Assembly: GCA_016838795.1 (NCBI GenBank)
Contig: JAEHKQ010000135.1
Span: 1-5,053, forward strand
Direction: 5' to 3'
Length of the DNA: 5,053 nucleotides
From: Nitrosopumilales archaeon
GTDB lineage: Archaea > Thermoproteota > Nitrososphaeria > Nitrososphaerales > Nitrosopumilaceae
Position numbers and translations under genes: made by a program. Under the pieces are notes generated by a model, which saw only the letters and a list, made by a program, of their open reading frames with translations, ran no database searches and was not told the origin of the DNA. Shown piece by piece: positions 1 through 5,021 of the stretch. Every line of letters begins with the position of its first letter. Position 1 is the first letter of the stretch.

Positions 1-128
1 ATTTGATACAAACTGTGACCTGAGCCTAAACAAGCCTTGTTGAACTTGTATTACCCCGAAAAAGTTGCCTTTTTTGTCTATATAATTTGAATCCTGTACT
101 TATGATCGTAGATTGAAATCACTCCTCA
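1..128. other. Left-edge intergenic stretch, no assignable gene
   Basis: No convincing gene can be assigned here. One plus frame is open from position 2 and ends with TGA at 41-43 (14 codons including the stop). It could be the tail of an upstream gene, and a six-T run at 70-75 could then be its poly-U terminator. On the minus strand one frame is open from 99 to the window edge, preceded by a TAA at 102-100, but it has no ATG; its only usual start codon is a TTG at 33-31. Neither reading can be chosen from this window. The right half carries the promoter of the small gene that starts at 129. Confidence 0.4.
79..85 (+). promoter_or_regulatory. Putative TATA box for the small gene at 129
   Basis: The sequence TATATAA is a good archaeal TATA box. 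Archaeal initiation usually falls about 26 nt after the box centre, which here is near 108 and leaves a leader of about 20 nt without a clear Shine-Dalgarno sequence. A weaker TATA-like stretch, CTTATGA around 99-105, would instead place initiation right at the ATG. The motif is also nearly palindromic, so it could serve a minus-strand transcript. Confidence 0.4.
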
Positions 129-335
129 ATGCTTGAATCACATGCCTTCTTTACTAAGATGGTCGATGAGCTTGTTGAATTCTCAGAATATGACCCTGAG
201 CTTGCCGATGGAATAAAGTGGCTTGATGAACAAGCAAGAAAAAAGGGAATATCCTTTTACGATATGGTCTTTGAAGTTTTGTACAAACACGACATAAATT
301 TAAAAGCCAAAGAATGGTTAAACTCGAGAAATTAA
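129..335 (+). CDS. Small acidic hypothetical protein with SFYD motif (68 aa)
   Basis: I do not recognise a characterised family. The 68-residue product is acidic (14 Asp/Glu against 9 Lys/Arg), has no Cys, no signal peptide and no membrane segment, and looks mostly helical. Its central part reads LD (32-33), six residues, G40, then SFYD (42-45), followed by an aromatic/hydrophobic stretch MVFEVLYKHD. The other small protein in this window, at 1640, has the same LD-x6-G-x-SFYD pattern with identical spacing, so the two are probably distant relatives. The ATG at 129 is the first start after an in-frame TGA at 114-116. The gene converges on citrate synthase with a 4-nt overlap of stop codons. 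It is likely a cytosolic protein of a small archaeal family; function unknown. Confidence 0.75.
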   Translation: MLESHAFFTKMVDELVEFSEYDPELADGIKWLDEQARKKGISFYDMVFEVLYKHDINLKAKEWLNSRN

Positions 336-1510
336 TCGATTTTTGCTTCAGCTCTTAGGTCAAGTGGTTTGTACTCACAACCTTGAGGACCACAATATTT
401 TCCAACGTACACAGCTTTAGGTCTATAGAGTGCTGGCTTTGGAGCTGCTTCAGCAAATTTTTCTTCTATGATATGCGCTGCCCAACCTGCAACCCTTGAA
501 ATCGCAAATATTGGGGTATTCAAATCCATTGGGAATTTTAGCATATAGTAAAGTGAGGCACTATACAAATCAACATTTGGATAGATGTCAATTCCTTTTT
601 GTTTTTTTATTTCATCAATTGTCACTTGTTCAACTTTTTGTGTAATCTCAAACCAAGGATCTCCAGTTCGATCAGCAAGCTTCCTTGACAATTCTTTTAA
701 AACCTGAGCTCTTGGGTCATACGTTTTGTAAACAGCATGACCCATTCCCATTATTTTTTCTCCTTTACTTATACTTGATTTAATCCATTGTTCTACATTA
801 TCTACTGTTTCAATGTCAAGAAGCATTTTCATTACCTCATAATTTGCACCACCATGAAGTTCACCACTTAAGGCACCAATGGCAGCACTTGCAGCCGAAT
901 ACATGTGAGCTCTAGTTGAAGCAACTTGTCTTGCCGCAAATGTGGAAGCATTGAAGGTATGATCAGCGTGTAAAATCAAACAAATATCAAATATTTTTTC
1001 AATTTCGGAATCTGGTTTTTTACCAGTTAACATATACAGAAAATTAGCAGCATGACTTAATTCTAGAGCAGGATGAACCAAATCTTTGTTGTTTCGTATT
1101 CTCTCCCAACTCGCTACAATAGTTGGAACCTTTGCAATAAGGGTTATAGCTCTGCCATAGCTAGCTTCCTTATCTTGAAACTCCTCATCATAATAACCAG
1201 ATAATGCTGCCACAAATGCTTGCAGCATATCCATAGGATCCGCATCTTTACGCCAATTTCCCATATTTTCTTGCACTCTCTTTGGGATTGTCCTTTCTGC
1301 TGCTAACTTTTGTTTAAAATCATCAAATTGTCTTCGTGATGGAAGTTCATCATGTAAAAGCAAATATGCAGTTTCTTCAAAATTAGATTTTTTTGTAAGA
1401 TCTAAGATATCATATCCACGATAGATTAGTTTACCTTTCTCACCATCTATGCTTGATATTCTGGTGTCTGCTACCTCAATATTTCTAAGACCGATGTTTT
1501 TCGTTTCCAT
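332..1510 (-). CDS. gltA: Citrate synthase
   Basis: Catalyses condensation of oxaloacetate and acetyl-CoA to citrate in the cytosol. In ammonia-oxidising archaea this feeds 2-oxoglutarate synthesis. At 392 residues it is a normal length for the archaeal/bacterial short form. Family landmarks are in order: RGYDI near 31-35, HADHTFNASTF at 181-191, GELHGG with catalytic His219, MGMGHAVYK with catalytic His258, DPR with Arg267, the YPNVD stretch with catalytic Asp314, ISRVAGW with Arg339, and RPKAVYVG with Arg363. The residue after His258 is Ala where many bacterial enzymes have Arg; pig citrate synthase also has Ala there. The C-terminal tail is odd in carrying Cys373 and Cys378. The ATG at 1510 is preceded in frame by TAA four codons upstream, so the start is firm. 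A 2-methylcitrate synthase activity cannot be excluded by sequence alone. Confidence 0.95.
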   Translation of the reverse strand: METKNIGLRNIEVADTRISSIDGEKGKLIYRGYDILDLTKKSNFEETAYLLLHDELPSRRQFDDFKQKLAAERTIPKRVQENMGNWRKDADPMDMLQAFVAALSGYYDEEFQDKEASYGRAITLIAKVPTIVASWERIRNNKDLVHPALELSHAANFLYMLTGKKPDSEIEKIFDICLILHADHTFNASTFAARQVASTRAHMYSAASAAIGALSGELHGGANYEVMKMLLDIETVDNVEQWIKSSISKGEKIMGMGHAVYKTYDPRAQVLKELSRKLADRTGDPWFEITQKVEQVTIDEIKKQKGIDIYPNVDLYSASLYYMLKFPMDLNTPIFAISRVAGWAAHIIEEKFAEAAPKPALYRPKAVYVGKYCGPQGCEYKPLDLRAEAKID

Positions 1511-1533
1511 ATGACTAAATTATTCAAAATTTG

Positions 1534-1543
1534 CTATTATATC
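1534..1543 (-). promoter_or_regulatory. TATA box of citrate synthase, leaderless transcript
   Basis: Read on the minus strand this is GATATAATAG, preceded by purine-rich GATGAA that could serve as the BRE. The box centre lies about 28 nt before the ATG at 1510, so transcription should begin at or within a base or two of the start codon. No Shine-Dalgarno sequence precedes the ATG, which fits a leaderless mRNA. Confidence 0.6.
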
Positions 1544-1566
1544 TTCATCGCTCACGCATGTTTAAG

Positions 1567-1579
1567 AAATTTGAAATTT
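1567..1579. repeat. AAATTT-G-AAATTT dyad between divergent promoters
   Basis: Two copies of AAATTT separated by one G. Each copy is self-complementary, so the unit reads almost the same on both strands. It lies between the citrate synthase TATA box (1534-1543) and the TATA box of the 1640 gene (1612-1617), where an operator could act on both. Such AT-only matches arise easily by chance in DNA of this composition, so this is a weak candidate. Confidence 0.25.
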
Positions 1580-1611
1580 AGCATTAGGTCTAATCTGTTA
1601 ACTCTAGTCCC

Positions 1612-1617
1612 TATAAG
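1612..1617 (+). promoter_or_regulatory. TATA box of the small gene at 1640, leaderless
   Basis: TATAAG within CCTATAAGC, centred about 26 nt before the ATG at 1640. That spacing predicts initiation at the A of the start codon. No Shine-Dalgarno sequence is present, and an in-frame TAA at 1631-1633 rules out an earlier start. Confidence 0.5.
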
Positions 1618-1639
1618 CTAATTTTTAATTTAAAATCAA

Positions 1640-1843
1640 ATGTCTCTAGCAGAACGAAAATACATGAACCAGTTAGATGAGATGATTCTAAACGCATCAG
1701 ATAGTCAGTTAAAAAAATTTCAGGAATTAGATTTGAAAACACAGATGAATGGTTCCAGCTTTTATGATGTATTTTCTAAATCCAACGCAAGATCTATTTT
1801 GACATCTAGTACATCTACAATTAAAAAGAAAAAGGATAGATAA
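1640..1843 (+). CDS. Small basic hypothetical protein with SFYD motif (67 aa)
   Basis: Not a family I recognise. The 67-residue product has a predicted helical first half, then LD (30-31), six residues, G38 and SFYD (40-43), which matches the small protein at 129-335 in both motif and spacing. Beyond the motif it diverges into a Ser/Thr-rich segment (52-60) and a basic end, KKKKDR, giving a net positive charge where its relative is acidic. There is no Cys, signal peptide or membrane helix. The ATG at 1640 is the first start after the in-frame TAA at 1631-1633; a second Met at residue 9 is possible but less well placed relative to the TATA box. It lies divergent from citrate synthase and 41 bp upstream of the DHH gene. 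The basic tail could contact nucleic acid, which is inference only. Confidence 0.7.
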   Translation: MSLAERKYMNQLDEMILNASDSQLKKFQELDLKTQMNGSSFYDVFSKSNARSILTSSTSTIKKKKDR

Positions 1844-1852
1844 CGATTTTTA

Positions 1853-1860
1853 ATTTAAAT
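1853..1860 (+). promoter_or_regulatory. Candidate TATA box for the DHH gene
   Basis: AATTTAAAT lies about 26-28 nt upstream of the ATG at 1885 and could direct a near-leaderless transcript of the DHH gene. It is embedded in a 14-bp AT-only sequence (1846-1859) that also occurs upstream of the 1640 gene (1621-1634). A purine-rich GGCGG at 1871-1875, 9 nt before the ATG, could be a weak ribosome binding site if the two genes are cotranscribed instead. Confidence 0.35.
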
Positions 1861-1884
1861 GAGGGTCATAGGCGGATTTACAAG

Positions 1885-2904
1885 ATGGTACTTAAAAAAA
1901 CTAAAACTACAACCAAAGCCAAGCCCAAAAAGCTAAAGCTGGTTTGTCTTTCTCACAAAGAAGATGCTGACGGAATCAGTTCTGCGGCTTTAATACGTCA
2001 AGCATTTGGAGGTGACACAGTACTTGTAGACTATCCGGGACAAATGGAATCTTTAGAAAAAATTGCAAGTGATGACAAGCTAAAAACTTTATTTATTTGT
2101 GATTTGGGGCTAAGTAAAAAAAACCAAGATGAGTTTGTTCAAATCCTTACCAAACTTAGGAAACGCCATGTTTCGATTACCTATATTGATCATCATCCAA
2201 TTAATTCAAAAATTCGTAAACAACTCGAAAAAATTAGTGTTAAAATGATTCATGATGTTAACGAGTGTACGAGTGTCCTCGTATATACAAAATTTAAATC
2301 AAAACTAAATGAGCATGCTATATTTGTCGCCGTGTGTGCTGCCATTACAGACTATATGGATGACAGACCAATAGGCTCAAAACTTTTACAAATGTTTGAC
2401 AGACAATTTGCCCTAATTAGTGCAACAGTCCTAACATACAATATTGTTGGGCATCAAAAAGATCCTGATTATTTATTATATTTGGTCGAAGAACTTACAG
2501 AATCAAAATATCCACATGAAATTCCAAATACTTATGAATTTGCACAAATTCAGGTAGAAAAATTGGCACAGATAATGACCAAAGTAAAGAAAGGGATGAA
2601 AATCATGAAGAATCTTGCCTATATGGAACTATCCGACTCTGGTGCTAGTGGGGCAGTAAATTTTGTTCTTGGATTCTCTGACAAAGATGTAGGTGTAGCA
2701 TTCAAAGAACGAGTTGACCATGGAATTTATGCAGTATCAATACGAGGCTCCAAAGATTGTAAATTCCCTTTAGGAAACATTGTTAATACATTGGCTACTG
2801 ATCTAGGCGGTTCAGGTGGAGGACATAACAAAGCATGTGGTGCTGTAATACCAAAATCAAAAATGATGACGTTTCTAAAAGAATTTAATAAAAAATTACA
2901 TTAA
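1885..2904 (+). CDS. RecJ-like DHH family phosphoesterase
   Basis: A metal-dependent phosphodiesterase/nuclease of the DHH superfamily (RecJ, NrnA, archaeal Cdc45/GAN relatives). The DHH domain carries motif I, SHKEDADG, with His24, Asp27 and Asp29; motif II, FICDLG, with Asp73; motif III, YIDHHP, with Asp102-His103-His104; and motif IV, AAITDY, with Asp156. All metal ligands are present, so it should be active. The C-terminal DHHA1 substrate-binding domain (about 240-335) ends with the glycine-rich GGSGGGH (308-314). At 339 residues it is near the size of compact archaeal RecJ-like proteins and NrnA. The N-terminus adds a Lys/Thr-rich tail of about 17 residues. The ATG at 1885 is the first start codon after an in-frame TAG at 1837-1839. 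Whether it acts in replication (Cdc45/GAN-like), DNA repair or degradation of short RNAs or pAp cannot be settled here. Confidence 0.88.
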   Translation: MVLKKTKTTTKAKPKKLKLVCLSHKEDADGISSAALIRQAFGGDTVLVDYPGQMESLEKIASDDKLKTLFICDLGLSKKNQDEFVQILTKLRKRHVSITYIDHHPINSKIRKQLEKISVKMIHDVNECTSVLVYTKFKSKLNEHAIFVAVCAAITDYMDDRPIGSKLLQMFDRQFALISATVLTYNIVGHQKDPDYLLYLVEELTESKYPHEIPNTYEFAQIQVEKLAQIMTKVKKGMKIMKNLAYMELSDSGASGAVNFVLGFSDKDVGVAFKERVDHGIYAVSIRGSKDCKFPLGNIVNTLATDLGGSGGGHNKACGAVIPKSKMMTFLKEFNKKLH

Positions 2905-2909
2905 AAAAA
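2890..2909 (-). terminator. Double poly-T terminator after the DoxX gene
   Basis: On the minus strand a T7 run (2909-2903) begins two bases past the DoxX TAA, and a T6 run (2895-2890) follows. Archaeal RNA polymerase can terminate at oligo-U tracts without a hairpin. Both runs lie in or against the 3' end of the convergent DHH gene, where they read as Lys/Asn codons and A-rich trailer. No equivalent T run serves the DHH transcript before it enters the DoxX gene. Confidence 0.5.
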
Positions 2910-2910
2910 T

Positions 2911-3336
2911 TTATTGTAAGAATCTCGGAATGCGTTTTACTAGATGTGATATAGAAACTCTACCAGGCCCAATCGCTATTATAGCCAAGCAAGCAGCAAG
3001 AAGCATCAGATCAATTTGATAGCCACCGTCTCCTGTTAAATTAGATGCTTTTTTGACATAGAAAATAGCTCCCAACAAAATAATAGACAATAACGAAGCA
3101 GATATTCTGCTCAAAACTCCAACAAGAAGAAAAGTCCCAGATGCTAATTCGGCAAGAGCAATTGGAATTTGCATTTCGGCTGGAATACCAATACTTACTA
3201 ACCACTCTACAAAACCAGGATTAAATTTTCCAGAAGCATTAACAATGAAAATAACCGCTATTGCTGCTCTTATGCCAAAATGAGTAATATCATGTAACTT
3301 GCTTTCCTTTATGATGGCTTCCGTCAACACCCTCAA
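2911..3336 (-). CDS. DoxX family membrane protein
   Basis: A four-helix integral membrane protein of the DoxX/DoxD-like family, named after a subunit of the Acidianus terminal quinol oxidase and including redox-related membrane proteins of largely unknown activity. Predicted helices are at about 21-36, 57-75, 77-94 and 108-125. Family features include the GKF after helix 1 (36-38), Glu63 in helix 2 (AELASG), LLVGVLSR (70-77), GDGGYQIDL before helix 4 (102-110) and GPGRVS after it (123-128). Length, 141 residues, is typical. The start is uncertain: TTG at 3336 is used here, but GTG at 3330 and TTG at 3327 are equally possible and no ATG precedes residue 55. An in-frame TAA lies five codons upstream of 3336. 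It converges 6 bp from the DHH gene and diverges from the DUF3179 gene. Specific substrate unknown. Confidence 0.85.
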   Translation of the reverse strand: MRVLTEAIIKESKLHDITHFGIRAAIAVIFIVNASGKFNPGFVEWLVSIGIPAEMQIPIALAELASGTFLLVGVLSRISASLLSIILLGAIFYVKKASNLTGDGGYQIDLMLLAACLAIIAIGPGRVSISHLVKRIPRFLQ

Positions 3337-3353
3337 TTGGTTTTTGGTTTAGT

Positions 3354-3366
3354 TAAAAGGCTTTTA
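3354..3366. repeat. TAAAAG-G-CTTTTA palindrome in divergent promoter
   Basis: A perfect 13-bp dyad with 6-bp arms and a central G, extended imperfectly to 3352-3368. It lies between the DoxX gene and the DUF3179 gene. The left half overlaps the TTTTAACT stretch that could be the minus-strand TATA box for DoxX, so a regulator bound here could control it. No family of regulator can be inferred. Confidence 0.35.
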
Positions 3367-3414
3367 CCCTAATTTTTTCCACATTTTGAAAACATTTTTT
3401 TTAATTTGGAACAA

Positions 3415-3428
3415 TTTTTTAATAATTC
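3415..3428 (+). promoter_or_regulatory. Candidate TATA box for the DUF3179 operon
   Basis: An AT-rich TTTTTTAATAATTC element whose core, TTAATAAT (3419-3426), lies about 26 nt before the TTG at 3449. That is the spacing expected for a leaderless archaeal transcript beginning at that TTG, and it supports 3449 over the upstream TTG at 3386. Confidence 0.4.
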
Positions 3429-3448
3429 AAAAACAAATTTTCAGTAAA

Positions 3449-4543
3449 TTGAACATAAAATACATCATACCTGTTATAGTAGGCATCGCACTTATTGCCA
3501 TATTTGTAATAATCCCTGGCTCAGAGCCTTCAGAAAACAGCTTGATAATTCCAGAATCATCAGATGATGGAATAATGATAACAAATGGACAAAAGCATCT
3601 AGTCCCACTTAATAAAATTAAAAGTGGAGGTCCCCCTAAAGATGGAATTCCATCTATTGATAATCCACAATTCACAGAAGCCTCTAATGAAAATCACGTT
3701 TCAGATGATGATATTGTAATAGGTTTGGAAATTAACGGCGACGCAAGAGCATATCCATTATCGATTTTGGTTTGGCATGAAATTGTAAACGATAATGTTG
3801 GTGGCGTTCCTGTGGCTGTTACCTATTGTCCACTGTGCTATACAAATCAGGTTTTTGAGCGTGTAATTAATGGCCAAGAAGTTGAGTTTGGAACTTCAGG
3901 TAAACTCTACAACAGTAACCTCGTCATGTATGATAGGTTGACAAATTCATACTGGAGTCAAGCAATGGGTAAAGCAATTACTGGCGAACTAACGGGATAC
4001 GAATTAAACATCGTTCCTTTTGATGTTATCACTTGGCAAGATTGGAAAAATCTTTTTCCAGATACAGTAGTTTTAACTACAGATACTGGGCATGTGAGAG
4101 CTTATGGCGTTGATCCTTATGGTGATTATTACACTGATTCTAGAATAATTTTTCCTGTAGATAATAATGATGACAGAATGCATCCAAAAGAAATCATATT
4201 GGGATTTAACGATGGTGAAATTTACAAAGCTTACAAACAAGAAGATGTAGAATCATCAATAACAATTAATGATCAGATAAACAACAAGCCAATTTTACTA
4301 GTTTCACTTTTCCAAGGAGATACCAGAGCCTTTGAAAGAACCCTAGATGACAAAGTTCTCGAATTTTTCTTTGATGACAATAAGATTTTTGACACTGAAA
4401 CTAATTCTGAATGGAATTATGATGGTATTGCTATCTCTGGCCTCCTTGAAGGAACTGAATTAATTCGCCTGCCTTTTAATCCTGGATTTTGGTTTGAATG
4501 GGTGGCATTTCATCCTGAAACTGAAGTGTTTGATGAAACATGA
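3449..4543 (+). CDS. DUF3179 domain protein, membrane-anchored, extracytoplasmic
   Basis: An exported or membrane-anchored protein of the DUF3179 family, whose activity is not established. Numbered from the upstream TTG at 3386, a signal-anchor helix lies at about 25-44 (IKYIIPVIVGIALIAIF) and the rest should face outside. The DUF3179 core spans about 110-380: GDARAYPLSIL, WHEIVND, VTYCPLC with Cys148 and Cys151, FGTSGKLYNSNLVMYDR (168-184), SYWSQ (188-192), then a C-terminal SEWNYDGIAISG (341-352) and FWFEW..FHPET. CPLC is a possible redox or metal-binding pair. Neither start candidate is ATG. I prefer TTG at 3449, because the 21 extra residues from 3386 are encoded by T-rich promoter-like DNA and a TATA-like box sits at the right distance from 3449. 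Its TGA overlaps the ATG of the next gene, so the two are translationally coupled. Confidence 0.85.
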   Translation: MNIKYIIPVIVGIALIAIFVIIPGSEPSENSLIIPESSDDGIMITNGQKHLVPLNKIKSGGPPKDGIPSIDNPQFTEASNENHVSDDDIVIGLEINGDARAYPLSILVWHEIVNDNVGGVPVAVTYCPLCYTNQVFERVINGQEVEFGTSGKLYNSNLVMYDRLTNSYWSQAMGKAITGELTGYELNIVPFDVITWQDWKNLFPDTVVLTTDTGHVRAYGVDPYGDYYTDSRIIFPVDNNDDRMHPKEIILGFNDGEIYKAYKQEDVESSITINDQINNKPILLVSLFQGDTRAFERTLDDKVLEFFFDDNKIFDTETNSEWNYDGIAISGLLEGTELIRLPFNPGFWFEWVAFHPETEVFDET

Positions 4544-5019
4544 ATCCTGTCAAAAAGGGAGTTATTGTCGGTATCATAACTATGGTTGCTTATCTGACAG
4601 TGGTTGTTGTAACTACTCCAGCTTTGCCTCCAGATGCTGCAATAAGTGCTGCATTTCAGCTTAATTCTATTATAATTATTGGAATGGGAGTTGGTGTTGG
4701 AATGCAAATGTATCTTGTTGAGCATGGAAAAAGACTAGGTTGTAAACTAAGTATTAAGAAAAAGGCATTTGGTGGAAACACAAGTAGTACAGCTGCTACA
4801 TCATTTTTTTCATTCTTTTCACTTGTTCCATTAGGATGTTGTGGTTGGTGGCTATACGTACTATCATTTTTGCCAAGTATATTTGGAACAGGAATTTCTG
4901 CAGTGCTAATCGAGTACAGTCAACCATTAGCTTATGCAGGATTAGCTATCATCTTTAGTTTCAATGGACTTACTGCTTACAAATTACAAAAGGAAAAGAA
5001 ATTAAGATTGAAAATTTAA
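4540..5019 (+). CDS. Four-helix membrane protein with Cys-Cys pair
   Basis: No characterised family is recognised. The 159-residue product has four predicted membrane helices at about 6-27, 41-60, 87-110 and 128-146. Lys/Arg residues lie at the N-terminus, in the 62-76 loop and in the tail KEKKLRLK, so both ends and the middle loop are predicted cytoplasmic. Helix 3 contains adjacent Cys100-Cys101 in PLGCCGWW, and the cytoplasmic loop has Cys68. Paired membrane cysteines followed by Pro and Gly are reminiscent of metal-handling proteins such as MerT, but the rest does not match MerT clearly, so this is only an analogy. The ATG overlaps the DUF3179 stop in ATGA (4540-4543), a classic sign of coupled translation, and no separate ribosome binding site is evident. 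A membrane partner of the exported DUF3179 protein is the simplest reading. Confidence 0.8.
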   Translation: MNPVKKGVIVGIITMVAYLTVVVVTTPALPPDAAISAAFQLNSIIIIGMGVGVGMQMYLVEHGKRLGCKLSIKKKAFGGNTSSTAATSFFSFFSLVPLGCCGWWLYVLSFLPSIFGTGISAVLIEYSQPLAYAGLAIIFSFNGLTAYKLQKEKKLRLKI

Positions 5020-5021
5020 AA

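Noticed and set aside
1..99. Minus-strand open frame running to the left edge, 33 codons, with a protein-like reading
   Set aside because: It is preceded by TAA, has no ATG, overlaps the plus-strand promoter, and a 33-codon open stretch is not rare by chance; only a TTG at 33-31 could start it. More sequence to the left would decide.
1846..1859. 14-bp sequence repeated from 1621-1634
   Set aside because: It is composed only of A and T in a very AT-rich background, and the two copies sit at different distances from their downstream starts, so a shared function is not supported.
1859..1936. Short plus-strand frame starting ATGAGGGTC, about 25 codons
   Set aside because: It overlaps the start of the DHH gene in another frame and has no conserved features; it could be an upstream ORF but nothing supports that.
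3386..3448. 21-codon N-terminal extension of the DUF3179 gene from TTG 3386
   Set aside because: Its codons come from T-rich promoter-like DNA, it would crowd the divergent promoters into 49 bp, and the anchor helix is complete without it. It remains possible.
3427..3675. Minus-strand 82-codon open frame
   Set aside because: It lies opposite the DUF3179 N-terminus, whose reading frame has clear domain and anchor-helix content; the minus reading shows no recognisable domain.
3704..4175. ATGATGA matches to the archaeal C/D-box sRNA C motif
   Set aside because: They lie inside the DUF3179 coding sequence, encode Asp/Met-rich codons, and I saw no correctly spaced D box (CTGA).
4510..4725. Minus-strand 71-codon open frame
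   Set aside because: It spans the DUF3179/membrane-protein junction in antisense and reads as Asn/Ser/His-rich low-complexity sequence, typical of a shadow of hydrophobic coding DNA.
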